Both the position numbers and the translations under genes were made by a program. Below are positions 29,135 to 39,893 of a stretch of DNA of 64,000 nucleotides, piece after piece. Numbering within the stretch: position 1 is the first letter of the stretch; each line of letters starts with the position of its first letter. A model generated the notes under the pieces. That model saw only the letters and a list, made by a program, of their open reading frames with translations. It was not told where the DNA came from and did not search any database. Origin of the DNA: Candidatus Paraburkholderia kirkii (GTDB lineage Bacteria; Pseudomonadota; Gammaproteobacteria; Burkholderiales; Burkholderiaceae); the NCBI GenBank assembly GCA_001189345.1, contig LFKV01000004.1, positions 1 to 64,000 on the forward strand. Reading direction: 5' to 3'.

Positions 29135-30094
29135 TCAGAACAATGCCGCCGCGATCAGCCCGCCCACGATTCCGAACGCGATCACCGCAATGGTGACGAA
29201 GGCGAGCACGCGCCACGAAAACGACCGCCCGAGCATCGCGAGCGACGGCACGCTGACGGGCGGCAGCGTCATCAGCAACGCGCCGGCCGGCCCCGCCGCC
29301 ATGCCGAGCGACAGCATCGCCTGGATGATGGGCACCTCGCCCGCGGTCGGAATCACGAAGAGCGTGCCGGCCACGGCGAACGCGGCGATCCATAGCATGC
29401 CGTTGCCGATGTCCGGCCCGATGTGCGGAAAGAGCCACGCGCGCGCCGCGCCGAGCAGCAGGACGAGCACGACGTACTCTGGCACGAGCCGCAGGGTCAT
29501 GCGGCCGAGGATCCCGATCCAGCGCGAGAAGGCGGTGCCCGGCTCGTCCTCTTCGATCAGCTTCGCGAGCGCCGCGCGCGACGCCGCCGCCTGCGCCGGC
29601 GTCACCATGCGATTCACCGCGTAGTCGAGGCCGAACACCATCGGGACGCCGAGCGCCAGGCGCAAGCCGGTCCACTGCCAGCCGAGCACGAAGCCCATGA
29701 AAACGAGCGCCGCCAGATTGAGCACGGTGTTGCCGAGCCAGAACGCGAGCGCCGCGCAGCAGGTGCACATCATCCCCGGCAGGGACATCAGGCCGCCGTT
29801 CAACACGCTGCCGAAATCGTTTCGCCCGAGCGCACGCGCGACCCAGCGCGGCGGAATCAGTGCCTGCACGGCGGAGCCGAGCAGGAGGCCGAGCACCATC
29901 GCCTGCCAGATGGCTCGGCCATACGCCATCGCGTAATCGAGCGCCGCCTGCCATGATGGCTGCGGCGCGCTCGCGGCGGTGCCCATCAGAATCGACTTGC
30001 CGATGGCGTGCTGGCTCGCCGCGACGAACACGCGGTTGTAGTACGGAAACCATTTCACATAGAACAGTCCGACGACCGCGATTAGCAGGAACAC
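29135..30094 (-). CDS. permease (DUF318/ArsP-like), N-terminus doubtful
   Basis: A 319-aa polytopic membrane protein with about eight hydrophobic helices and the family signatures SLPGMMCTCCAALAF and FVIPTAGEVPIIQAML. Related permeases export metals or methylated arsenic, and the CTCC motif suggests thiol-binding ligands. The only in-frame start is GTG 30094, inside the first helix (MFLLIAVVGLFYVKW). Just upstream, an ATG in the same frame is followed after three codons by TGA, so the natural N-terminus appears lost. The gene is either slightly shortened or a recent pseudogene. The substrate is unknown. Confidence 0.7.
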   Translation of the reverse strand: MFLLIAVVGLFYVKWFPYYNRVFVAASQHAIGKSILMGTAASAPQPSWQAALDYAMAYGRAIWQAMVLGLLLGSAVQALIPPRWVARALGRNDFGSVLNGGLMSLPGMMCTCCAALAFWLGNTVLNLAALVFMGFVLGWQWTGLRLALGVPMVFGLDYAVNRMVTPAQAAASRAALAKLIEEDEPGTAFSRWIGILGRMTLRLVPEYVVLVLLLGAARAWLFPHIGPDIGNGMLWIAAFAVAGTLFVIPTAGEVPIIQAMLSLGMAAGPAGALLMTLPPVSVPSLAMLGRSFSWRVLAFVTIAVIAFGIVGGLIAAALF

Positions 30095-30173
30095 GATCCA
30101 GCCGGGCGCGACGCGAGGTGGTCAAAGCGTGGTCATAGTTTTCTTCTTTCTTCTTTCGAGTGGGGAGATCGGG

Positions 30174-31245
30174 TCAGAGCGCAGGCGTCGTCTCGGTGAG
30201 CCGGGCAAGCAGGGCTTTCGCCTGTTCGAGACCGTCGACGTCGTTCGGGCGGAACAGCACGTGCGCCGCGTGCGGCAGTTCCTTATAGAGCGCCTTGCTG
30301 CTACGCCGGTAGGCGGGGTCGTAGTTGAAGGTCGATCAGCTCGGCGAAGAGCTCGGCGCGCGCGTCGCCGTCGATCAGCCGATGCCAGTGCGCCACGCGC
30401 TCGCGGCTATGCAGCGCGACGAGCCTCGACAGCTGCGCCTTGAAGAACGCGGGATCGTCGAAGAGATGCGCGTAGTCCTGCAGCATGAACGCGATGCGGT
30501 CCTCGCGCCGCGCCTCTACTTCCATGCACGACGCGGCATGCAGGCTGTCGAGCAGCGCGTCGGGAATCGTGATCGAGCCGATGCGCCGCCCTTCCGCCTC
30601 GACGAAAACCGGCATGGTCGGATCGAAGCCGGAAAGCACCTCGACGACGGCGGAATCGAACGCCTTTTGCGACGGCTGCGGATGTCCCGGCAGCGCGCCC
30701 AGCAACGACCCGCGATGCGATGCGAGCCCTTCGAGGTCGAGCATCTGCGCGCCCGCCGCGCGCAGCGCCTGCAGGAGCCGCGTCTTGCCGCTGCCCGTAT
30801 GGCCGGATCAGCACGACATATCGGAAGCGCCCAGGCAGCGCGCCGAGCCGCTCGATCACGTCGCGCCGGTAGCGCTTGTAGCCGCCCTCCAGCTGCCGCG
30901 CCTGCCAGCCGATCATGTTGAGCCACGTCGTCATCGCGCCGGAGCGCTTGCCGCCGCGCCAGCAATAGACGAGCGGACGCCAGTTGCGCGGCCTGTCGAC
31001 GAAGATCGTATCGAGATGCTGCGCGATGTTGCGCGCGACCATCGCCCCGCGCCGACGCGCGTCGCCTGGAACGGCGACACCTGCTTGTACATCGTCCCGA
31101 CGATCGCCCGCTCCTCGTTGCTGAGCACGGGCGCGTTGATCGCGCCGGGAATATGGTCCTCGGCGAATTCGAGCGGCGGCGTGCGGATATCGACGATTTC
31201 GTCGAAATCGCCCATGCGGTCGAGGGGAACGAGCAGGTTTTTCAC
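30174..31245 (-). pseudogene. mnmH: tRNA 2-selenouridine synthase, three frameshifts
   Basis: MnmH (SelU) replaces sulfur by selenium in the wobble 2-thiouridine of tRNAs, using selenophosphate. The reading begins at GTG 31245 (KNLLVPLDRMGDFDEIVDIR). The rhodanese domain continues to VYCWRGGKRSG, whose Cys is catalytic. A shift follows near 31045; another near 30805 moves the P-loop HTGSGKTRLLQ out of frame; a third near 30325 precedes the C-terminus (ALLARLTETTPAL, stop 30174-30176). All domains are recognisable, so decay is recent. The partner selD is not in the window. Confidence 0.85.
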
Positions 31246-31401
31246 GGGCAAGCGGTGTGCGGGCTGGGGCGAACTAAAAATTATCGCACGCGGACGGATT
31301 TCGGCCCGGACGCACGAATTTTGTTTGGGACGCGACCGGCGCGAGAAGCGGTTAAAGTGTTCCGACCGACCTGCACGACGCCGACGGCGCGAGGAGAGGG
31401 G

Positions 31402-32670
31402 ATGAGCTACCATGAGACGATCGGCGCGCGCCGCTACCGTTTCGACGATCTGAAGACGCTGCTCGCGCGCGCGAGTCCGCGCCGCTCGGGCGACGAGCTG
31501 GCGGGCATCGCGGCGGCGACGGAGGAAGAGCGCGTCGCCGCGAAAATGGCGCTCGCGCAGGTGCCGCTCGCGGCATTTCTCGACGAGCCGCTGATCCCGT
31601 ACGAAGCCGACGAAGTGACGCGCCTCATCGTCGACACGCATTCGCGCGAGTCCTTCGCGCCGATCGCGCATCTGACGGTCGGCGAGTTCCGCGAATGGCT
31701 GCTCGCCGACAGCACCGATACCGCGGCACTCGAAGGCATCACGATGGGCGTCACGCCGGAGATGGCCGCGGCGGTCTCCAAGCTCATGCGCAATCAGGAC
31801 CTGATCCTCGCCGCGAGAAAACGCCCGGTCGTCACGCGCTTTCGCACGACGATCGGCCTGCCCGGGCCCGGGCATCTCTCGGTGCGCCTGCAGCTGAATC
31901 ATCCGACCGACGGATCCGAAGGGCATCGCCACATCGATGCTCGACGGACTTTTCTGCGGTTGCGGCGACGCGGTCGTCGGCGTGAATCCGGCATCCGATT
32001 CGCCCGCCGCCATCGGCAGGCTGCTCGCGATGATGGACGACTTCCGCCAGCGCTACGACGTGCCGATGCAATCGTGCGTCCTCACGCACGTCACCAGCAC
32101 GCTGGCGGCGATCGGGCAAGGCGCGCCGGTCGATCTCGTGTTCCAGTCGATCGCGGGCACCGAGCGCGCGAACGCGAGCTTCGGCGTGTCGCTCGCGCTG
32201 CTCGAGGAAGCGCGCGACGCGGCGCTGTCGCTCGGGCGCGGCACCGTCGGCGACGACGTCATATACTTCGAGACCGGCCAGGGCAGCGCGCTGTCGGCGA
32301 ACGCGCATCACGGCGTCGACCAGCAGACCTGCGAGGCGCGCGCCTACGCGGTCGCGCGCCGCTTCAGCCCGCTCCTGACGAACAGTGGTCGGCTTCATCG
32401 GCCCAGAATATCTCTACGACGGACGGCAGATCATCCGCGCCGGACTGGAAGATCACTCATGGGCGTGCCTGGCGCCGACGACGTCATGCTCAACTACCAG
32501 AGCACCTGTTTCATGACGCGCTCTATGTTCGCCGCGCGCTGAACCTGAAGCGCGCGCCGGAATTCGAGGCGTGGCTCGAGAAGATGCGCGTCACCGACGG
32601 CCACGGCGCCCTGCTTCCGAGGACCGCCGGCGCGCCGAAACAACCGCTGCTCGACTGGATCGACGCATGA
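31402..32670 (+). pseudogene. eutB: ethanolamine ammonia-lyase large subunit, frameshifts and internal deletion
   Basis: EutB is the substrate-binding subunit of the B12-dependent lyase that converts ethanolamine to acetaldehyde and ammonia. It starts at ATG 31402 (MSYHETIGARRYRFDDLKTL) after a GAGGAGAGGGG site. The frame shifts at about 31910 (after NHPTD), again near 32380, and again near 32510. Between IRAGLEDH and MGVPGADDVMLNY about 40 codons are missing compared with my memory of the family (the segment around the conserved CDVCYTNH motif). The total is ~423 codons against a usual ~460. The gene is inactive. Confidence 0.87.
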
Positions 32671-33443
32671 CGGGCTGAACCGATCCCTGGGATGCGCTGC
32701 GGCGCTTCACGAACGCGCGGATCGCGCTCAGCCGCGCGGGCAGCAGCCTGCCGACCGCGCCCCTGCTCGCTTTCGAGCTCGCGCACGCGCAGGCGCGCGA
32801 CGCCGTGCATCAGCCGCTCGATACCGCCGCGCTCGCGCAGGCGATCCGCGCCGCCGGATTCGACACGCTCGACGTGCGAAGCGCCGTGCCCGATCGCGAT
32901 CGTTATCTGCGCCGCCCGGATCTCGGCCGCGCGCTGGACGATGCGAGCGGCGCGCGTCTCGCCGACCATGCCGCGGCGATGAGCGGCGCGCCCGAGCTCG
33001 TCTTCGTCGCCGCCGACAGTCTCTCGGCCTTTGCCGCGCAGCGGCACGCCGCGCCGCTGCTCACGAGCGTGCGCGCGAAGCTCGAAGGATGGAGCATCGG
33101 TCCGGTCGTGATCGCGACGCAGGCGCGCGTCGCGCTGGGCGACCCGATCGGCGAGCTGCTGCGGGCGAAGATCGTCGTGGTCATGATCGGCGAGCGGCCG
33201 GGACTCAGCTCGCCCGACAGCCTCGGCCTCTACGTGACCTATGCGCCGCGCGCGGGCCGCAGCGATGCCGAGCGCAACTGCATCTCCAACGTGCGGCCGG
33301 CAGGCCTCGATTACGCCGCCGCGTTCAGGCTGACGTGGCTGCTGAACGAAGCGCGCAGACTGAAGCTCACCGGCGTCGGACTGAAGGATCGCAGCGGCAC
33401 GCTGCCCTCGCCCGGGCCGGGCGCGCAAGCGCTCGAAGCCTAG
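32667..33443 (+). pseudogene. eutC: ethanolamine ammonia-lyase small subunit, stop at codon 4
   Basis: EutC completes the active site and binds adenosylcobalamin. The ATG overlaps the eutB stop (ATGA). Codon 4 is TGA (32676-32678), then the frame is open for 254 codons with family features: RFTNARIALSRAGSSLPT, AERNCISNVRPAGLDYAAA and a C-terminus ending QALEA. There is no frameshift. The next in-frame start (GTG 32805) would remove ~46 residues. The stop codon overlaps that of the convergent regulator gene. Confidence 0.83.
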
Positions 33444-35306
33444 CTCCGCAGCTTGCGATACAAGGTCGTGCGCGAGACGCCGAGCTCGCGCGCCGTCGCC
33501 AACACGTTGCCGCCGTGCGCCTTGAGCGCCGCCGCCACGGCGCTCGCCTCGATGTCCGCGAGACGCGCGCCGCACGCGAGCGGCGGCGCCGCTTCTTCCT
33601 GGACGCGTTCGCCCAGTTCGTCGAGAAAATCATGCGGCAGATGTTCGATGCGGATATGCGTATCGTGATCGTCGAGCATCGCGCAGGCCGTGCGCAGCAC
33701 GTTGCTCAGCTGCCGCAAGTTGCCGGGCCACGGATGCCGAGCGAAGAGCGCGAGCACGTCGTCGCCGATGCCGACCATGCGGCCGACGAAGCGCTCGTCG
33801 CGCAGCATCCTGTCGACGGCCGCGCAGGTCGGTGCGGCCGGCAAGCGGCGGCAGCGTCACCGCGAGCCCGTTGATGCGGTAATACAGATCCTCTCGGAAC
33901 GCCCCCTTCCGCCACACGCTCACACAGCTTGCGATTGCTCGCGCAGACCAGCGTGAAATCGACTGGCACCGCGCGCGCCGCCCCGAGCGGCTCGACGACG
34001 CGTTCCTGCAACACACGCAGCAGGCGGCTCTGCATCGCGAGCGGCATGTCGCCGATCTCGTCGAGAAAGAGCGTGCCGCCGTTCGCCTGCACGATCCTGC
34101 CGACCGCGCCGCGCCTGGCCGCGCCGGTGAACGCGCCCGGCGCATAGCCGAAGAGTTCGGATTCGATCAGCGTCTCCGGCAGCGACGCGCAGTTCACCGC
34201 GACGAACGGCCCCGCGCAGCGCGGCGAGTCGCGATGGATCGCGCGCGTAAGCATTTCCTTGCCCACGCCGGTTTCCCCGCCGATCAGAATCGGAATGCTC
34301 TTGCCGATGACCTTCCTCACGCGCTCGACGATGTCCTGCATCCGTGCTCTCCGGTGCAGAGTTCGGCCAGGCTCGAAGGCGGCTTGCCGGCCGCGGCAAG
34401 CGCATTCGGCGCGGTCGGAAGACTCGACGCGGCGCGCGCGTGAAATTCGATGCTCGCGAACACGCCGACGCCGCTGTGCAATTCGAGCCTGCAGGCGGGC
34501 TGCCCCGCGCGCGCGACGAGCGCATCGACGCTCGCGCCGAACAGCGTCTCCAGCGTCTGCGCCGGCAGACGCCCGAGCTCGGGCCCGGGCTGGAATTGCG
34601 CGCTGCGGTTCGCGCAGAGCAGGCGCCCATCGAGATCGAAGACGGCGATGCCTTCCATCAGCGTGCCGATGAATTCCGGCCGGCTATGGAAACGGATGCA
34701 CAGCTTCTCGTTGAACGCGCTCGCGATCAGGCGGTTTTCGATCATCTGCCCGGACATCCGTACGAGCCCCATCGTGTGCTGGTGATGCCGCGCCGGTCGC
34801 CGGTGACGTCGAGCACGCCGGAGAGATTGCCGTGCGGATCGAGGATCGGCACGCTCGAACACGTGAGGAAGTGATTGGCGATTGGCGCGCAGATAGTGCT
34901 GATCGCCGTGCACGGTGACGGCGGTGCGCTCCGCGATGGTCGTGCCGATCGCGTTGGTGCCCTGATGCTCTTCGCTCCACACCGCGCCCGCCCGCAGCGC
35001 GACTTTCTCGGCACGGGCGAGGAAGTCGTCGTCGCCGAGCGAATGCAGGATCAGCCCGCTCGCGTCGGTCAGCGCGATCATGCTGTGCGTATTGGCGATC
35101 TGCGCGTACAGCGTCTCCATCACCGGCAGCGCGTGCGCGAAGAGCGCGCGACTCTGATCGAGCTTGACGGCAAGCTCCGCGCCGGACAGGACGGCGTAGT
35201 CCGGACGCATCGTCTCGAACAGCCCGAAGGTGGCCGAACGCTCGTGCGAATGACGGATGACGTCGCGCTGCGCGGACTGCAGGGCCGCGCCGGTGGCATA
35301 CTGCAT
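33440..35306 (-). pseudogene. sigma-54-dependent activator (AcoR type), at least five indels
   Basis: The layout is an N-terminal GAF-like sensor from ATG 35306 (MQYATGAALQSAQRDVIRHS), a sigma-54 interaction AAA+ domain and a C-terminal Fis-type helix-turn-helix. Visible motifs: Walker A GGETGVGKE, the sigma-54 contact loop GAFTGA, Walker B GGTLFLDEIGD, and VLATARELGVSRTTLYRKLR at the end. Lesions: a 7-bp tandem duplication GATTGGC at 34873-34886, a compensating loss near 34795, a loss near 34350, an extra G near 33900 and one more near 33845. It lies convergent to eutBC, suggesting it once activated ethanolamine use. Its effector is unknown. Confidence 0.84.
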
Positions 35307-35450
35307 CGCCTTCCTCCTTTTCGATTCTCCGCGGCACGGTTTCGGGCGAAACGCCGCCCGTCGCCGCGTGATATCTCCTCGCGGCAATGTAACACCGTAG
35401 CGACGCGCGGGTCGATTCGAGGAAGCACGCGGATACGTGCCGCCGCTCCG

Positions 35451-35624
35451 CTAGAGGACGAGCGAACCCGCCGTAATCGCGATGATGAGAAAGACGACGA
35501 ACAGGATCAGGAAGATGAAGAAGCAGATCTTGGCGATGCCCGCCGCGCCGGACGACACGCGCGTAAAGCCGAAAAGGCCGGCGACGACGGAGATGATCGC
35601 GAACAGGATGGCGAGCTTGAGCAT
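35451..35624 (-). CDS. DUF1328 small membrane protein
   Basis: A 57-aa protein with two transmembrane helices: MLKLAILFAIISVVAGLFGF and, after a short polar loop (TRVSSGAAGIAK), ICFFIFLILFVVFLIIAI. The length and the loop with GAAGIAK match the DUF1328 (YtjA) family, common in proteobacteria. The function is not known. It is one of the few intact genes between 29 and 38 kb. The ATG is at 35624 and the stop at 35451-35453. Confidence 0.85.
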   Translation of the reverse strand: MLKLAILFAIISVVAGLFGFTRVSSGAAGIAKICFFIFLILFVVFLIIAITAGSLVL

Positions 35625-35739
35625 GGCAAGTCCGGTTTTTGTGGTAATTGCCGGATCTCCTTGTAAGTCATGTGCCGCGGGTCGGCGGGGTTCGTGTTGT
35701 GTTGCCGCGTCTGCTTGCGGGCGCGGGCAGAAAAAACCG

Positions 35740-36939
35740 TTAGTTGCGTGAATGGGCGATAAAAAAAGCGGGCAAGGACTGCCCGCGTCGGGGACACGTC
35801 AACGCACGCCGCGGGCGCGCGTGTCGGCTGCGGCGACAGTCGCGGGCGTCGCAGCCGGCGCGTGCCGAGCCAGCCCGCGACAGACTGATGCATCCGCGGC
35901 ACGGCGAGCAGCGCGCCCGACTGCGACGGCGCTGGCGGCGAGCCCCGCCGGCACGTTGATGAGGCCGTCCGTCAGCGTGAACAGAATGGAGTCGACGATG
36001 AGCGAGATCACCGTGCCCGCGACGAACGAAACCATGCCGTCGCGCCCCCGCGCCGATCCAAGGCAGGCGCCGGGCCAGTTCCTTCACGATGCCGTAGCGC
36101 GCGAAATTGGTCGCGATCCACGCGATGGCCAGAAAATTGACGACGCGCGGCCCCGCCAGATCGCGCTTGAAGGCGCTGTCGAGCACAGGCGGCAGCACGA
36201 GCAGCTTGTAATACGCCATGCCGGCGATCAGCGCGACGGCGCCCGCGCTCACGATCCAGCCAAAACGGTGCGTACTCACGCGCTGATAGACCGGCTGGCA
36301 GCGCGCCAGCACGCCGAGCACGAACATCAGTTGCCACGCGGCGGGGTTGAAGTCCCAGAGGTTGTCGTCGACGGAAGGCATGTATTCGCCGATCTGCGGC
36401 GCGAACGCCCAGAGCGCGAGGCTCAGGCCCAGCAGCAGCCACGGCTTGCTGCACGCGAGCGGCAGCATGAGCGGCACGGCGAGCGCGAAGAGCGCGTACA
36501 TCGGCAGGACGGCGGCGAGATACGGCTGGCGCTCGAACGCGAGGATCTGCGCGATCGACGCGACCGGCTCGGACATCAGGCTGTCGAGATCGTGGAGTGC
36601 GGGATTCGGCGCGTGCCCGAAAAAGGGCCGCAGCAGGAACGACGCCACCAGCATCAGCGCAGCGGTCACGAGAAACGCGCAGTAGAGCTCGAACGCCCGC
36701 TTCACGAAGCGCCTGCGCGCGGCGCTTTCCGAGCACTGCTGGGCGAGCGACACGTAGGCGGTCGCGGTCGCGAAGCCGCCGAGGAACACGAAGACTTCGG
36801 CCGCATCGTTCAGCGCGAACAAATGCAGCCAGCGTGAAGCGCGACAGCATGCTGCCGCCGATGTGATCGACGACGATGATGAGCAGGACCAGCCCCGAAA
36901 GAAATCCAGCTCGACGAGACGTTGTGATTTTCCCTGCAT
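35740..36939 (-). pseudogene. OpgC-family membrane acyltransferase-like protein, frameshifted
   Basis: OpgC adds succinyl groups to periplasmic glucans in the membrane. It starts at ATG 36939 (MQGKSQRLVELDFFRG). A shift within the first 20 codons moves the continuation (LVLLIIVVDHIGGSMLSRFT) to another frame, and a second near 36835 returns to the first frame at LHLFALNDAAEVFVFLGGFA. Many hydrophobic helices follow, with FAPQIGEYMPSVDDNLWDF. A further shift near 36050 moves the last helices (SLIVDSILFTLTDGLINVP). The end is uncertain (35740-35800). At least three lesions make it non-functional. Confidence 0.78.
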
Positions 36940-37258
36940 GCGGCTCTAGGTGAATTCCTGCGGTGTAGGAGGTTGTATGGCGGCCGCGCTCGCGCGGCAC
37001 GAAAGCACTGGAGTTTACCCGTAAACGCTTCGGGGCAGCATCGGAAGAGGTGCAAATATCCGTTTCAAATCCGGTATTTGTGGCCTATTTGGCATCATTC
37101 TTTTACCAACGATTACCGGCCGGCCCAATCCACGCCTCGCATGGCGTTTGTCTCTTATGATGTTTTCAAGTTCCTTACATTTTATCGGCCGATCGGGCTA
37201 AGATCACGCCTCTGCGCCGAACTCCGATCCGCAGCCGAACTCATCGCCCAGGACCCGC
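36940..37258 (+). promoter_or_regulatory. opgC-terC divergent region with a possible terC promoter
   Basis: A candidate sigma-70 promoter for the TerC gene is TTACAT (37175-37180), an 18-base spacer and TAAGAT (37199-37204). The rest of the ~320-base gap holds nothing I recognise. AGGA lies shortly before the terC ATG. I saw no yybP-ykoY manganese riboswitch, which sometimes precedes TerC-family genes. Confidence 0.4.
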
Positions 37259-38005
37259 ATGGACTATCTCGTCGCCCTCCTCGCCGATCCCGCCGCCTGG
37301 GCCGCCCTGGCGACGCTCGTCGTGATGGAGGTGGTGCTCGGCATCGACAACCTCATCTTCATCTCGATCCTGACCAACCGGCTGCCGGCCGCGCATCGGG
37401 CGCGCACGCAGCGCATCGGCATCGCGCTCGCGCTCGTGATGCGGCTCGGGCTGCTCGGTACCGTCGCGCTGATCGTGCGGCTCACGACGCCGGTCTTCGA
37501 GGTCTTCGGGCACGGCTTCTCGTGGCGCGACCTGATACTCGTCGCGGGCGGCGTGTTTCTCGTATGGAAGGCGACGAACGAAATCCATCATCACATCATG
37601 CACGACGCCGACGAACATGCCGGCACCGGATCGGGCCAGAGCCTGACGCCGCTCTCGGCGATCGGCCAGATCCTGCTGCTCGACCTCGTGTTCTCCATCG
37701 ACAGCATCGTGACGGCGGTGGGCATGACCGAGCACATTCCGATCATGTTCGTGGCGGTGATCGCCGCCGTCGCCGTCATGCTGTTCGCGGCCGGGCCGCT
37801 GTCGCGCTTCATCGAGCGCAATCCGACCATCATCATGCTCGCGCTGGGCTTCCTGCTCGTGATCGGCATGACGCTGATCGCCGAAGGCTTCGGCACGCAT
37901 GTTCCGAAGGGCTACATCTACGCGGCGATGGCGTTCTCGGCACTGGTGGAAGGATTGAACATGCTGGCGCGACGGGCGAAGGGGCGCGGCACGTCCGCGC
38001 GATGA
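37259..38005 (+). CDS. TerC family integral membrane protein
   Basis: A 248-aa protein with seven or so transmembrane helices. Family signatures are [18 protein letters not shown] near residues 20-40 and [17 protein letters not shown] near 140-157, both with the intramembrane Asp residues thought to bind metal ions. A charged loop ([16 protein letters not shown]) lies between the halves. TerC relatives act in metal (Mn2+, Ca2+) export, often loading exported proteins; the specific role here is inferred. The gene is intact inside a decayed area. Confidence 0.9.
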   Translation: MDYLVALLADPAAWAALATLVVMEVVLGIDNLIFISILTNRLPAAHRARTQRIGIALALVMRLGLLGTVALIVRLTTPVFEVFGHGFSWRDLILVAGGVFLVWKATNEIHHHIMHDADEHAGTGSGQSLTPLSAIGQILLLDLVFSIDSIVTAVGMTEHIPIMFVAVIAAVAVMLFAAGPLSRFIERNPTIIMLALGFLLVIGMTLIAEGFGTHVPKGYIYAAMAFSALVEGLNMLARRAKGRGTSAR

Positions 38006-38023
38006 TCGTCGGCAAAAACCGGC

Positions 38024-38418
38024 TCAGAAAGGCAGCTCCCGCTGCGGATGCTCATCCGCGGACGGCACCCCGGCCGGCAGCGGCTGCGCCCACAGCCAGC
38101 GCTCGATGGCATCCACACCACATGCCGGCGCTCGGCATCGTCGAGCGCCTTGCCCGCCGCGATACCGTGCCATTTGGCGAGGCACGACCGGCAGCACGTC
38201 GCCGTCGCGTGCTGCGCGATGAACACCGGATGCCCGCGAAACGGCGTCTGCCTGCCATCGTTCGGGGGCGTTTGCGGCGCGAGGCGCTTGCCGATCAGTT
38301 CGTGCGCCTGCGCCACGCCCTTCTCCCGCAGATACCTCCCCTCCCGCACGCCCAGCGCGAAACGCCGCCGGAAAGCGGATTTCGCGAGCGCGGCGAACAC
38401 GGCGTCGAGATCCCGCAT
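38024..38418 (-). pseudogene. DUF4186 family protein, frameshift near the C-terminus
   Basis: From ATG 38418 the product reads MRDLDAVFAALAKSAFRRRF and contains PFRGHPVFIAQHATATCCR and CLAKWHGIAAG, the conserved Cys/His region of DUF4186. After RHVV the frame is shifted by a small indel near 38110. The expected tail (DAIERWLWAQPLPAG to QRELPF) is readable in another frame, ending at TGA 38024-38026. The family function is unknown. Confidence 0.7.
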
Positions 38419-38425
38419 GACGCGC

Positions 38426-39151
38426 TCAGTCCTTGCCGTAGAGCGTCGAGTCGGCGAAGCTGACGGCCGACAGCACGCGGCCGACGATGATCATCGCCGT
38501 GCGCTCCATGCCCGCCGCGCGCACTTTCGGCGCGATGTCCGCGAGCGTGCCCTCGACGCGCGCCTCGTCCGGCCAGCTCGCGCGGAACACGACGGCCACG
38601 GGGCAATCCGCGCCGTAGTGCAGCAGAAGATCGGCGACGATCCGCTCGATGTGCCGCACGCCGAGATGGATCGCGAGCGTCGCGCGATGACGCGCCAGGT
38701 CCGCGAGCGCCTCGCCGGGCGGCATCGATGTCTTCGTGGCGTAGCGCGTGAGGATCACCGTCTGCGAAATGCCGGGCAGCGTCAGCTCGCGCCCGAGCGC
38801 CGCCGCCGATGCGGCCGTCGCTGTCACGCCCGGCACGATTTCAAAGGGAATGCCGAGCGCATCGAGCCGGCGGATCTGCTCGCCGATCGCGCCGTATAGC
38901 GAGGGATCGCCCGAATGAACGCGCGCCACGTCCTGTCCGTTCGCGTGGGCATCCCGCAGCAGCACGACGATCGCATCGAGATCGAGCTCGGCGGTGTCGA
39001 CGCACTGCTTCGCGCGATGCCCCTCGAGCAGGTTCTCCGGCACGAGCGATCCGGCGTAGAGAATCACGGGACACGAGCGGATGAGCCGCTGCCCCTTGAC
39101 GGTGATGAGTTCGGGATCGCCCGGTCCGGCGCCGATGAAGTAGACGGTCAT
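38426..39151 (-). CDS. cobM: precorrin-4 C11-methyltransferase
   Basis: CobM methylates C-11 of precorrin-4 with SAM in corrin-ring synthesis. The protein is 241 aa. SAM-dependent tetrapyrrole methylase motifs: [18 protein letters not shown] at the N-terminus, VARVHSGDPSLYGAI, and VPGVTATAASAAALGREL. It is last in the minus-strand run cobL-cbiD-cobK-cobM, four bases after cobK. The gene is intact. Confidence 0.94.
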   Translation of the reverse strand: MTVYFIGAGPGDPELITVKGQRLIRSCPVILYAGSLVPENLLEGHRAKQCVDTAELDLDAIVVLLRDAHANGQDVARVHSGDPSLYGAIGEQIRRLDALGIPFEIVPGVTATAASAAALGRELTLPGISQTVILTRYATKTSMPPGEALADLARHRATLAIHLGVRHIERIVADLLLHYGADCPVAVVFRASWPDEARVEGTLADIAPKVRAAGMERTAMIIVGRVLSAVSFADSTLYGKD

Positions 39152-39155
39152 TTTT

Positions 39156-39893
39156 TCAGGAATCAGGTTCGTCGAGCCAGCGCCCGAGCGCCTCGCGCGC
39201 GCTCGCGGCGTCGTCGAAATCGCGGCCGGCCTCGGGCAGTCCGGGCCGCGCGAGCATCACGACCGGCAAGCCCCGCTCGCGCGCGACGGCCAGCTTCGCC
39301 TCCGTCGCGCGTCCGCCGCTGTTCTTGCTGACGACGACGTCGACGCCCGCCGCGTCGAACAGCGCGCGCTCGCCGGCGAGATCGAACGGCCCGCGCGCAT
39401 CGATGACGTTCGCCCGCTCATTGCCGGCATACGCTTCGAGGCAGCGTATCGTCCAGTATTGCGATGCGGGGATCTCGTCCAGATGCGCAAGCGGCTCGCG
39501 CCCGAGCGTGAAGAGCGGCCGCCGAAACGGCCCAAGGCGCGCCACGATGCCGCGCCAATCGGCCGCCTCGCGCCAATCGTCACCCGGCTGCGGCCGCCAC
39601 GCGGGACGGCGCACCGCCCACAGCGGCACGCGCGCGATCCCGCATGCCGCGTGCGCGTGGCGGCTCATCTGCGCGGCATACGGATGCGTCGCGTCGACGA
39701 CCAGCGCGATCTCCTCCTCGCGCAGATAGCCGGCGAGCCCGTCGACGCCGCCGAATCCGCCCACGCGCACCGAGCACGCCAGATCGGCGGGCACGCGGCC
39801 GAGGCCCGCGAGACTGTAGACATGCGCAGCGGAAAGATGGCGCGCGATCGCGAGGGCGTCCCCGGTGCCGCCGAGCAGGAGCACGCGCTTCAT
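39156..39893 (-). CDS. cobK: precorrin-6A reductase (CobK/CbiJ)
   Basis: CobK reduces precorrin-6A to precorrin-6B with NADPH. The protein is 245 aa. It has the nucleotide-binding start [20 protein letters not shown], the family segment [16 protein letters not shown], and [20 protein letters not shown] near the end. The ATG overlaps the end of cbiD by 4 bases. The gene is intact although cbiD before it is broken. Confidence 0.93.
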   Translation of the reverse strand: MKRVLLLGGTGDALAIARHLSAAHVYSLAGLGRVPADLACSVRVGGFGGVDGLAGYLREEEIALVVDATHPYAAQMSRHAHAACGIARVPLWAVRRPAWRPQPGDDWREAADWRGIVARLGPFRRPLFTLGREPLAHLDEIPASQYWTIRCLEAYAGNERANVIDARGPFDLAGERALFDAAGVDVVVSKNSGGRATEAKLAVARERGLPVVMLARPGLPEAGRDFDDAASAREALGRWLDEPDS

